A DNA stretch of 64,000 nucleotides from HGM04593 sp964458275 (GTDB lineage: Bacteria > Bacteroidota > Bacteroidia > Bacteroidales > Bacteroidaceae): NCBI GenBank assembly GCA_964458275.1, contig CAYWIE010000001.1, forward strand, positions 60,588 through 124,587. The letters are read 5' to 3'. Positions 43,190 to 51,028 of the stretch are shown here, piece by piece. Numbering within the stretch: position 1 is the stretch's first letter; every line of letters starts with the position of its first letter. Under the pieces are notes generated by a model. That model did no database searches. It was not told the origin of the DNA and saw only the letters and a list, made by a program, of their open reading frames with translations. Both the position numbers and the translations under genes were made by a program.

Positions 43190-44016
43190 CCTTCGGATTG
43201 TTCTTTTGCGATGCGTCCTTCGCGCAGGAGATTGCACAATTGCTCTGCATCGTCTCTGTCGAGCGCATCGCGGTATTGTTGCAATGAGCCTATCAGTCTG
43301 TCGAGCTCGTCGACAAGCGGCTCCTTGTTGTTCAGGAATAGTTCTGTCCACATACTCTCGTTGAGTCGCGCCACTCTTGTGAGGTCGCGGAAACTGCCGG
43401 CGCTGTATCCTTGATGTTTCAAAGCTGATGGGCTTTTTACAAAGGCGTTTGACACAATGTGGCACATTTGCGATGTGTATGCTATCATTGCGTCGTGATT
43501 CTTTGCCGTTGTTACCACGAACGATTTGAATTCGAGCGGGGATAGCAGATGCTTCACTTTTTCGAGAAGTTCCATGTCGTCATACACCGGGGGAACGATT
43601 ATCATCGAAGCTCCCTTGAAAAGTGTAGGGCGTGAATGTTTGAACCCTGAATATTGCGAGCCTGCCATCGGGTGTCCGCCGATGTAGGTGAATCCATGTT
43701 TTTGGGCAAGCGCGAATCCTGTCCGGCAAATTTCACCCTTTATTCCGCAGAAATCTATGAGTGTTACGCTTGCGGGAATCTTTGCTGCGTTCTCTTCGAG
43801 GTAGGCTACCATCGCTTTGGGCGTTGCTGCGAGAATCAGCAGCTCACATTCGCCATATTTTTCGGGCAGGAGGAGGTCGTCTATCACTCCGCTGAGCTTG
43901 GCGTATCCCAAAATGGTGGAGTCTGTGTCGTAGCCGTATACAATGTGCCCGGCAGCCTTATAGGCTTTCGCTACGGAACCGCCTATAAGACCCAGGCCTG
44001 CTATGCCTATTTTCAT
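43186..44016 (-). CDS. tyrA: Prephenate dehydrogenase
   Basis: This 276-residue enzyme makes 4-hydroxyphenylpyruvate for tyrosine. The N-terminus GIAGLGLIGGSVAKAYK is a Rossmann loop. GGHPMAGSQYSGFKHSRPTL near 114-133 is the prephenate dehydrogenase signature, and HDAMIAYTSQMCHIVSNA is near 178-195. No ACT domain is attached. It begins 3 bp after aroF and overlaps aroB by 4 bp. Confidence 0.95.
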   Translation of the reverse strand: MKIGIAGLGLIGGSVAKAYKAAGHIVYGYDTDSTILGYAKLSGVIDDLLLPEKYGECELLILAATPKAMVAYLEENAAKIPASVTLIDFCGIKGEICRTGFALAQKHGFTYIGGHPMAGSQYSGFKHSRPTLFKGASMIIVPPVYDDMELLEKVKHLLSPLEFKSFVVTTAKNHDAMIAYTSQMCHIVSNAFVKSPSALKHQGYSAGSFRDLTRVARLNESMWTELFLNNKEPLVDELDRLIGSLQQYRDALDRDDAEQLCNLLREGRIAKEQSEG

Positions 44017-44019
44017 GAC

Positions 44020-45036
44020 TTACTTCAGTATAATGCTACGCATCTGTTCAACGCGCTCTGCAACTTCGGCAAATTGTGCGGGTGTGAGCGACTGTGCTCC
44101 GTCGCAAAGGGCGCAGGGGGGATTGTTGTGTACCTCTATAATAAGTGCGTCGGCTCCCGACACTGTTGCTGCACATGCCATAGGCTTCACCAAGCGGGCA
44201 ACACCGGTTGCATGGCTGGGGTCTACCACAACGGGCAGGTGGCTGAGCTCATGGAGCATGGGTACAGATGCAAGGTCGAGAACGTTGCGGGTGTATGTGT
44301 CGAAACTGCGTATGCCGCGTTCGCAGAGCATTACATTCTCATTGCCCTCGGCAAGTATATATTCGGCGCTCATGAGAAACTCCTTCAGTGTGGCTGCAAG
44401 ACCGCGTTTGAGGAGGATGGGCTTCTTGGAGCGTCCAAGTTCTTTCAGAAGCTCGAAGTTCTGCATGTTTCGTGCGCCTACCTGAATAATGTCAACGTCG
44501 GCGAACATGTCAAGATGTGCTGCATTCATTATCTCTGTAACGATGGGAAGTCCTGTCTCTTCGCGTGCTTTGAAGAGAAGTTCGAGTCCCTCGGCGCGGA
44601 GTCCTTGAAAGTCGTAGGGTGAGGTACGGGGCTTGAAGGCACCGCCACGAAGCATCTTTGCACCGGCTGCTTTCACTGCCTTTGCAACGGTAATAATCTG
44701 CTCTTCCGATTCTACTGAGCAGGGACCGGCAATCATACAGAAATTGCCGCCACCGATTTTTACCTTGTTCTCGCCTTCGCCAACCTCCACGATTGTATCA
44801 TCGGGATGGAAACGGCGGCTTGCGCTCTTGAAGGGTTCGCTGACACGGCTTACTTTCTCTACAATTTCGAGACTTGCGAGAAGGTCGATGTCTATTCTAC
44901 TTGTATCTCCGATGAGTCCTATAATTGTCTGGTATTCACCTTCTGATACGTGTACTCTCACTTTTTGCGCTTCGATCCATTGTATAAGTTTTTCTCTTTG
45001 CGCTTTATTTACTCCTTGTTTTAATACAGCTATCAT
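44020..45036 (-). CDS. aroF: DAHP synthase, type I-beta with N-terminal regulatory-type domain
   Basis: This 338-residue enzyme makes the first shikimate-pathway compound from PEP and erythrose-4-phosphate. Residues 1 to about 65 form a ferredoxin-like domain (HVSEGEYQTIIGLIGDT), as in the Thermotoga-type enzyme where it binds tyrosine. The barrel has AGPCSVESEEQI near 103-114, RGGAFKPRTSPYDFQG near 129-144, KPILLKRG near 203-210 and DPSHATGVARL near 268-278. No chorismate mutase is fused at the end. It leads the aro operon. Confidence 0.95.
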   Translation of the reverse strand: MIAVLKQGVNKAQREKLIQWIEAQKVRVHVSEGEYQTIIGLIGDTSRIDIDLLASLEIVEKVSRVSEPFKSASRRFHPDDTIVEVGEGENKVKIGGGNFCMIAGPCSVESEEQIITVAKAVKAAGAKMLRGGAFKPRTSPYDFQGLRAEGLELLFKAREETGLPIVTEIMNAAHLDMFADVDIIQVGARNMQNFELLKELGRSKKPILLKRGLAATLKEFLMSAEYILAEGNENVMLCERGIRSFDTYTRNVLDLASVPMLHELSHLPVVVDPSHATGVARLVKPMACAATVSGADALIIEVHNNPPCALCDGAQSLTPAQFAEVAERVEQMRSIILK

Positions 45037-45076
45037 ACGTCTTTCGTATTTATTTTGTTTTACTCTTTAGTCGGCG

Positions 45077-45084
45077 CAAATGTA
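45077..45084 (-). promoter_or_regulatory. -7 box of the aro operon
   Basis: On the minus strand this reads TACATTTG, a perfect TAnnTTTG box, 40 bp before the aroF ATG. A -33 element is not clear. Confidence 0.5.
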
Positions 45085-45174
45085 ATGATTATTTTTTAGG
45101 ACCATGTGAGATTTTTTCTGTTTTTTTATATAATATCTTACTTTATTTGCCAATACATATAGAAAAACGGCTTC

Positions 45175-46725
45175 TCAGCCTTTCACTTTTCTCATCATCG
45201 TGTACAGGAAATGCAGTTTGGGGATAGGTTTCTTGACATCTTTCTTGAAGCGGGACGCTGCCAAAAGTATCAGCACGCATACCCCGAAGATAAATGTATA
45301 TCCGTACAATTCGCGGAGTGTTGCAATCATTGCCTCTGTGCCAATTCCGCCGTTTGCAATGTTGGCAATACTCATGTTGATGTTTGCTCCAATCCCGGCA
45401 AGATGCTTGCCCACAAGTCCTGTCATGCTGTGCTGGAAGATGGCATCTCCTATAGGAGAGCCTATGCCGGTACGGACGAAGCCGAGGATGCAGAGGACCT
45501 GAAAATAGTTCTTGAAGGGAGCAGTAGCCTGTATATATACCGTCAGTGCGATAAATATTGCCAGATGTCCGAATCCGCAGCACATCAGAGGAAAATATAA
45601 ATTTTCGATATTTGTGTAGGGAGTAACGAGGAAATACATCGAAGCCACATATACAAGTATCATCGTAAAGCCTATGAAGGTAAGCAGCTTATGCGGCCAT
45701 TTCAGATGCACTAATGCAACCCATGAGAAGAGCGCCCCTGCCAAAGAACCGAAAAATTCGAACCACTTGAGAGTGCTCAGGTTGAGTGCGTCCCAATGAA
45801 GAACGGCTCCCGTATATATGTTCTGCAAGCTGTTTTTCGAAGCTAACAGGATTGCCAGACACAAAAAGGCAATCAGCAGGTTGGTCAGATTCCTTACTCT
45901 GAACGCTGCAATCTCCAGGAACGGGTGGCGTATGTAGTTCATGCGGGCAATATTGAGCCCCAACGAGACAAGAGCGATGCCTATTGCCATGCGTATGTAT
46001 TCCGAATGGAACCAGTCGAGCTGATTGCCATACTGCACGGCAAATATAAGCGAGAGTATAAATACAGCCCAAAGTATCATTCCCATCCAGTCGATACCGT
46101 ATAGCGGCATCCGGGGCATCGCGCGGAACGGGCGCATCAGGGTGTAGGCCAGCAGAATAACCATCAGCATAAGCCCTATTGCCAGCCAATGCATGTGTTT
46201 CCAGCTGTAATAGTATATGATTTGCGTTCCTGTGGCATCGAACAGATGAATGACTCCCAGAACCACAAAGAATACAAAGGAGAGAAAGACCGCATAGTTG
46301 TATGTAGGCGTAATCTTTGGCAGGATGTTCGAAAAACATTCGAACGTTCCGTAGAGACGGAAGAAGCCGGCAATAAATCCCAGCACTACCAGCAAGAACG
46401 GCTGGCTGACATGCGGCACCAGAATGTTGCATATCAGAAGTCCGGTGGCGGCGACCATCAGCGAAGTCCTGTTGGTAAAACGGAATTTCAAGCGGAAAGC
46501 CAGCGGAAAGTAGAGTGTAAGTCCTATGAGCACCGCGTGGCTCATCATCTTGACATCGTTCATCGTAATGGAATATTCGCCCTGCATCTGGCTCATTGCA
46601 GTGAAGTACATTCCATTGGAAAACTGAAAAGCCGCAAGAAACAGTATGTACACCCAGAAGCGGCACCGCTCCGGCACCCACTCCTTGAATGTCATAAATC
46701 TGAAAGGACCTTGTTCCCAAGCCAT
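45175..46725 (-). CDS. EmrB-like MFS multidrug efflux transporter
   Basis: This 516-residue protein has about 14 hydrophobic helices, as in the DHA2 (EmrB) group of proton-driven exporters. Helix segments such as AFQFSNGMYFTAMS, GFFRLYGTFECF and PLMCCGFGHLAIFIALTVYI are seen. The gene begins one base after the HlyD-like gene ends, and together with the TolC-like gene they form a tripartite pump. The helices are unusually aromatic, and the usual motif A and motif C are weak. Substrates are unknown. Confidence 0.85.
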   Translation of the reverse strand: MAWEQGPFRFMTFKEWVPERCRFWVYILFLAAFQFSNGMYFTAMSQMQGEYSITMNDVKMMSHAVLIGLTLYFPLAFRLKFRFTNRTSLMVAATGLLICNILVPHVSQPFLLVVLGFIAGFFRLYGTFECFSNILPKITPTYNYAVFLSFVFFVVLGVIHLFDATGTQIIYYYSWKHMHWLAIGLMLMVILLAYTLMRPFRAMPRMPLYGIDWMGMILWAVFILSLIFAVQYGNQLDWFHSEYIRMAIGIALVSLGLNIARMNYIRHPFLEIAAFRVRNLTNLLIAFLCLAILLASKNSLQNIYTGAVLHWDALNLSTLKWFEFFGSLAGALFSWVALVHLKWPHKLLTFIGFTMILVYVASMYFLVTPYTNIENLYFPLMCCGFGHLAIFIALTVYIQATAPFKNYFQVLCILGFVRTGIGSPIGDAIFQHSMTGLVGKHLAGIGANINMSIANIANGGIGTEAMIATLRELYGYTFIFGVCVLILLAASRFKKDVKKPIPKLHFLYTMMRKVKG

Positions 46726-46726
46726 A

Positions 46727-47758
46727 TCAATCGAGCACTTTACATTCTACATTCATCCCCGAAGCCAACCGGTCAAGCAGGGTGCGGTCGTTGTTGCCGG
46801 CAAAAGTGATTTTTACCGGGATTCGTTGTTCCACCTTGACAAAATTTCCTGTTGAATTGTCGGGTGTGGAGATTGAAAATTGTGCACCGGTTGCTTTTGA
46901 AACAGCTTCCACTCTTCCTTCGAAAACCGTTCCGGGGAAAGCGTCTGCCACAATCTCCACCTTGTCGCCTTCGTTAATCTCTCCTCTTTGTGTTTCGCGG
47001 AAGTTGGCGATAACCCACTTCTCGTTGCTGTCAATCACCGAAAAGAGCGGCTTGCCGGGCATCATCAGTTCGCCTACCTGAATGTTCTTGCGGCACATTG
47101 TGCCGTTGCAGGGGGCAAGCACCACTGTGTAGGAGAGGTTCAGCTCGGCAAGTTCCAGCGCGGCTTTGGCAATCTCAATGCGCAATTCGTTCTGTTCCAG
47201 ACGTTGCGTCTGTTCGGTTCTTGCATAAGCGGTGCTTCGCTTCTGCCGTTTCATCGTCTCCAATTTGGCTTTCAGCGATTCGTATCTGGTCTTCGCCCCG
47301 TCGAACTGCTGCTGTGTAACGGCATTGTTTGCCAACAGCACCTTGAAGCGGTTGTAGTCGGCTTCGGCGTTCTCCATCAGAATTTCAATCTCCTGCATGC
47401 TCGCATCGGTAACGGATATGTTGCTTTCTATTGTCGATACACCGGTCTCCATCACGCTCTTTCCGACTAAGGCGTTCCGGTAATCGGCTTTTGCCTGTGC
47501 CAGACGCAAGCGATATTCGCAATCTTCTATGATGACCAAAGTATCTCCTTTCTGCACAGGTTGGAATTCGTCGAAGCGAATCTCTTTTATGAAGCCTTGC
47601 ACACGCGCCGAAACGGGCACGATATTCTGTCTTATTTGTGCATTGTTGGTATATTCGCCACCTATGTGAATGAAAATTGAGGATATCCAGCATATTCCGC
47701 AAAGCAGAAAAGCTGCAATGATGATGTTGGCTATTGTTTTTTTCTTTTTCTTGTCCAT
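46727..47758 (-). CDS. HlyD/EmrA-family membrane fusion protein
   Basis: This 343-residue adaptor has one N-terminal membrane helix (TIANIIIAAFLLCGICWISS), a biotinyl-lipoyl-like half (SARVQGFIKEIRFDEFQPVQ), a long coiled coil (about 90-200) and a beta-barrel half. VLAPCNGTMCRKNIQVGELM near 210-229 closes the lipoyl domain. It links the inner-membrane transporter to the outer-membrane channel. It starts 10 bp after the TolC-like gene. Confidence 0.92.
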   Translation of the reverse strand: MDKKKKKTIANIIIAAFLLCGICWISSIFIHIGGEYTNNAQIRQNIVPVSARVQGFIKEIRFDEFQPVQKGDTLVIIEDCEYRLRLAQAKADYRNALVGKSVMETGVSTIESNISVTDASMQEIEILMENAEADYNRFKVLLANNAVTQQQFDGAKTRYESLKAKLETMKRQKRSTAYARTEQTQRLEQNELRIEIAKAALELAELNLSYTVVLAPCNGTMCRKNIQVGELMMPGKPLFSVIDSNEKWVIANFRETQRGEINEGDKVEIVADAFPGTVFEGRVEAVSKATGAQFSISTPDNSTGNFVKVEQRIPVKITFAGNNDRTLLDRLASGMNVECKVLD

Positions 47759-47768
47759 GATTCTTGAC

Positions 47769-49082
47769 TTATAGCGTTCCTGAAATGTAATGTAGTTTAT
47801 AGTAGTTGTATAGAATGTTTATACGTGCATTCACGGCTTGCAGTTCGGCGTCGAGCTTTTGCGAAGAGGCATCGAGCAGGTCTGTTATGAGCGCAAGGCC
47901 GTTCGAGTAGCGATAATTGACAATGCCGTAGTTCTCTTTGGCAAGCTCCACGCTCTTTTGCTTGGTTTCCAGCAGAGTGTATGCTTCTTTGTATTTTATG
48001 CAGGCTGCCTGTATTCCGAGCCTTGTCTGCTCCTGCGCCACTGCGCGCTCTTCCTCTGCTCTCTGTATGTTCAGCTTGTCTGCCTTTATCTTCTTGTTCG
48101 ATTTGTATAGATTGCCGAAACTGTATTTTATGCCCACGCCTACTGCCCAATAATTGAAGTTCTTGTTCAGCGCGGGTATCTCAATCGTAACGGGTCCGGT
48201 GAGATTGTTTATCGCAAAAAGGGCAACTTTCGGCAGGCGTTCCGAGTTTGTGATTCTTTTCTTCTGTTCGCTTATGCGCACTGCCTTTTCTGTCATCTGA
48301 AGCGGAATTGAAGAGTGCATCGCCTCGTCTTGCCACTCTGCGGAGTTCTTTTCGTCCAATGTGCTGATGCTTATCTCACCTGCTTGTATTTCAACTGTTT
48401 CGGGCAATCCCAACGCTGCTGTAAGCTGGTTGTTCAGTATTTGCCTTGTGTTGAGCAGTTGGGTCTTCGAGTAATTGAGATTCTGCAATTGCAGTTCGTA
48501 ACGGGTAATGTCGTTGTGCAGCGCGGTTCCTTGCTCGTGGCGCATGCGCATGTCTTCCAGCACCTTTCCGGTCTGTGCAATGTGGCTGTCAAATACTTGC
48601 AATTGATTGTCCAATTTGCATATTTCCAAATAATTGCCGATGATAAGGAAACGCACTTCCTGGCGGTTTTTCTCGGCGTTGAGCGATGCAATCTGTGCTT
48701 GCAGTTCCGAAAGTCTGACACTGCTGCTTATTGCTCCTCCGGCATAAACCACTTGCGAGACTTCGAGGGCAAAATTGTTTCCGAAGTCGGGAATTTCGGC
48801 TTTGAACGGGCTGCCGAAATCCCTGTCAAGGATTGTTCCGTCTCCGTTGTACGAAAATGATAGAGATGCGTCAATAGAGGGTTTGTAGCTGTTCTTTGCC
48901 ACTTCTACCTCTTCCAATGCCTGTTTTACGGCTGTCGTATGTACCCTTATGCGGCTATTGTTCTGATCTGCCAGTTCGAACATCTGTTCAACTGTCAGGC
49001 TTCGCTTTTCGGCTTGGGCGCATACAACCTCTGTACATAGCACCCACAACAAGGGAGCTATGAGAAATTGAATGTTCCTCAT
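47769..49082 (-). CDS. TolC-family outer-membrane efflux protein
   Basis: This 437-residue protein has a signal peptide (FLIAPLLWVLCTEVVCAQA) and the duplicated OEP repeat: long helices with strands between (EVEVAKNSYKPSIDASLSFS and INNLTGPVTIEIPALNKNF-type segments). A late helix ends LASQKLD-like (TDLLDASSQKLDAELQAVNA). It would form the exit duct of the pump and leads the operon. Confidence 0.92.
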   Translation of the reverse strand: MRNIQFLIAPLLWVLCTEVVCAQAEKRSLTVEQMFELADQNNSRIRVHTTAVKQALEEVEVAKNSYKPSIDASLSFSYNGDGTILDRDFGSPFKAEIPDFGNNFALEVSQVVYAGGAISSSVRLSELQAQIASLNAEKNRQEVRFLIIGNYLEICKLDNQLQVFDSHIAQTGKVLEDMRMRHEQGTALHNDITRYELQLQNLNYSKTQLLNTRQILNNQLTAALGLPETVEIQAGEISISTLDEKNSAEWQDEAMHSSIPLQMTEKAVRISEQKKRITNSERLPKVALFAINNLTGPVTIEIPALNKNFNYWAVGVGIKYSFGNLYKSNKKIKADKLNIQRAEEERAVAQEQTRLGIQAACIKYKEAYTLLETKQKSVELAKENYGIVNYRYSNGLALITDLLDASSQKLDAELQAVNARINILYNYYKLHYISGTL

Positions 49083-49452
49083 TTGTAATAAATAAAATAT
49101 GTGATTAGTGTGGATTCAGACGTCGCTAAGGCTGTATGGTTTGCCTGTGAAATGGATGTCTGCTAAATGATTTGAGCGAAAGGATGCCTCTTTCCCCAAA
49201 TAGTGGATTTGGGGGATTTACATAGAGAATATGTTGTTTTTCCGTTGTGCATCTTTCGTTGGATTTGTCTGTGAAATTTACTGCAAAGGTAAGAAAAAAA
49301 TGAAAAAATACCCGATAAAATGAAGGATTTTCCTCTGGGGCATTATAGACGTCCGGCGCAGAAAATAGCTGAAATCCTATATGTAGGGGACATGACGGAA
49401 CTGTTCCTTGAATACACTTGTTTTGTCGCAATGATTAAAAAACTTTGGATTT
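49083..49452. other. Leader and promoter region of the efflux operon, no gene seen
   Basis: No real gene is seen in this part of the 455-bp gap. On the minus strand a perfect -7 box TACCTTTG lies at 49284-49291, which would give a leader of about 195 nt before tolC. In that leader CCCCAAAT (49194-49201) and ATTTGGGG (49207-49214) form an 8-bp hairpin with a 5-nt loop. Short open frames in the gap have no protein-like features. Confidence 0.45.
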
Positions 49453-49485
49453 TTTGTGCGAATGAAAAATTTATTTATAAATTTG
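49453..49485 (+). promoter_or_regulatory. Promoter of the intact ATPase/DUF234 gene
   Basis: TTTG at 49453-49456 and TAAATTTG at 49478-49485 form a -33/-7 pair with a 21-bp gap and perfect boxes. It is about 50 bp before the ATG at 49538. Confidence 0.7.
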
Positions 49486-49487
49486 CG

Positions 49488-49529
49488 GTATCGTAACCGT
49501 TGTTACGGTATTGGTCGTTACGATAATAC
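49488..49529 (+). promoter_or_regulatory. Inverted-repeat cluster before the ATPase gene
   Basis: CGTAAC at 49492-49497 and GTTACG at 49502-49507 make a 6-bp inverted repeat with a 4-nt spacer. Another GTTACG at 49517-49522 can pair with the first arm, extended by GTAT/ATAC-type ends. The cluster lies just after the predicted transcription start and may be an operator or a leader hairpin. Confidence 0.5.
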
Positions 49530-49537
49530 TTTCAAAT

Positions 49538-50863
49538 ATGAGATTTTTTGATAGAGAAGCAGAATTTGATAAACTTAGAGAGATTGAAAGCCTATCTCAT
49601 GAGGTAGCTCAATTTACTATTGTTACGGGAAGGCGTCGCATTGGTAAAACTGAGATGATCAAGAAGTTCTATGAGAACAATACAATGCTCTATTTTTTTG
49701 TTGCCCGTAAAGCGGAAGCCGATCTGTGTGATATATTCATTGACGAGATTCATGCAAAACTCAATGTCCCAATGCTTGATAGCAAAGGAATCTCTTTTGC
49801 TGCGATATTCAGATTCATAATGGAGTTGTCTCAGACGCAACAAATCACACTCTTCATTGATGAGTTTCAGGATTTCTATAGGGTAAATCCATCTATCTAT
49901 TCCGATATGCAGAATATCTGGGACAGTTATAAAAATAAAGCCCACATCAATCTGATTGTAGCGGGTTCGGTGAACACTTTGATGAATAAGATATTCAGGG
50001 ATAAGAAGCAACCCCTGTTTGGCAGGCAGACCGGTACCATACATGTCCGTCCTTTCAGACCTTCAGTCCTGAAAGAAATAATGTCAGAATATTGTCCCGG
50101 ATATAAAAAGTCGGACTTGTTGGCTCTTTATACTCTTACAGGTGGTGTGGCTAAATATGTAGAACTGTTCATTGACCGAAAAAAGTTTACAGAAAAGAAA
50201 ATGCTGGACATGTTCTTTGAGCGAGATTCATATTTCTTGCCTGAGGGTAAGAATATGCTTGTTGATGAATTTGGCAAGGATTACGGTATCTACTTCTCTA
50301 TACTTACACTCATAGCCCAAGATAGAAACACGCGTTCGGAACTGGAGAGTGCTCTCAACATAAAAGAGCTGTCGGGTTATTTGAAAAATCTAAGTGAAGA
50401 GTATGGCCTGATAAGCAAGATGCAGCCAATATATGAGAAGTCAACCAATAAGAGTGTTCATTATACCATTGATGACCAATTCCTGAAATTCTGGTTCCGC
50501 TTCATATACAAATATACGCACATCATCGAGGCTGGTGGCAATGATAAATTGAGAACAATAGCAGAACGTGATTTTGCAACAGTCAGCGGAAAATCTCTTG
50601 AGCATTACTTTAATGAAGTGCTGAAAGAGTCCGGTGGGTATACTCGTCTTGGATATTGGCACGACCGCAAGGGAGAAAACGAGATTGATATTGTTGCCGA
50701 AGACGAAGTTGACGGCAAGATAGAATTTATTGAAGTCAAGAGACAAGAGAGGAACTTCGATGAAAAGGTCTTGAAAGCCAAGTCTGAATCATTCATGAGA
50801 GTTGTTGGCGCTTTCAATGGTTATGAAATTATATATAGAGGGTTGTCAATAGATGATATGTGA
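49538..50863 (+). CDS. ATPase_2/DUF234 family ATP-binding protein
   Basis: This 441-residue protein starts MRFFDREAEFDKLREI. It has Walker A VTGRRRIGKTEMIKKFY near 30-46, Walker B TLFIDEFQDFYRV near 106-118 and a sensor segment LIVAGSVNTLMNK. A winged helix follows in the middle. The C-terminus is a PD-(D/E)XK-like DUF234 domain with ENEIDIVAEDEVDGKIEFIE followed by VKR. The ATG at 49538 was chosen since the longer frame reads through the operator. Such proteins are very common in Bacteroidales and archaea and have no settled role; nuclease or defence functions have been proposed. It is a distant relative of the beheaded gene at 18514. Confidence 0.85.
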   Translation: MRFFDREAEFDKLREIESLSHEVAQFTIVTGRRRIGKTEMIKKFYENNTMLYFFVARKAEADLCDIFIDEIHAKLNVPMLDSKGISFAAIFRFIMELSQTQQITLFIDEFQDFYRVNPSIYSDMQNIWDSYKNKAHINLIVAGSVNTLMNKIFRDKKQPLFGRQTGTIHVRPFRPSVLKEIMSEYCPGYKKSDLLALYTLTGGVAKYVELFIDRKKFTEKKMLDMFFERDSYFLPEGKNMLVDEFGKDYGIYFSILTLIAQDRNTRSELESALNIKELSGYLKNLSEEYGLISKMQPIYEKSTNKSVHYTIDDQFLKFWFRFIYKYTHIIEAGGNDKLRTIAERDFATVSGKSLEHYFNEVLKESGGYTRLGYWHDRKGENEIDIVAEDEVDGKIEFIEVKRQERNFDEKVLKAKSESFMRVVGAFNGYEIIYRGLSIDDM

Positions 50864-51011
50864 TTTCGGCGAACTCTCCTTGTGATGTCTTTTGTTAAAC
50901 ATGTAAAATAGAACGTGTCAGTCAAGGGCAGAACGTGCAAGTCTAAACTGTCTGTTCTGAGGGGTAGACTCTGGTTTTACTTGCACAGCCCATCTTGTCG
51001 AAATAAAATAT

Positions 51012-51024
51012 AAACAGCTTCTGA
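51012..51024 (+). repeat. 13-bp motif variant AAACAGCTTCTGA
   Basis: One mismatch to the motif. It lies 5 bp before the ATG of the exported protein at 51029, like copy 2 at 13812. Confidence 0.55.
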
Positions 51025-51028
51025 GAAT

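Noticed and set aside
49126..49431. 101-codon minus-strand frame in the gap before the TolC-like gene
   Set aside because: It crosses the -7 box and hairpin, has no signal or domain and starts in unlikely sequence.
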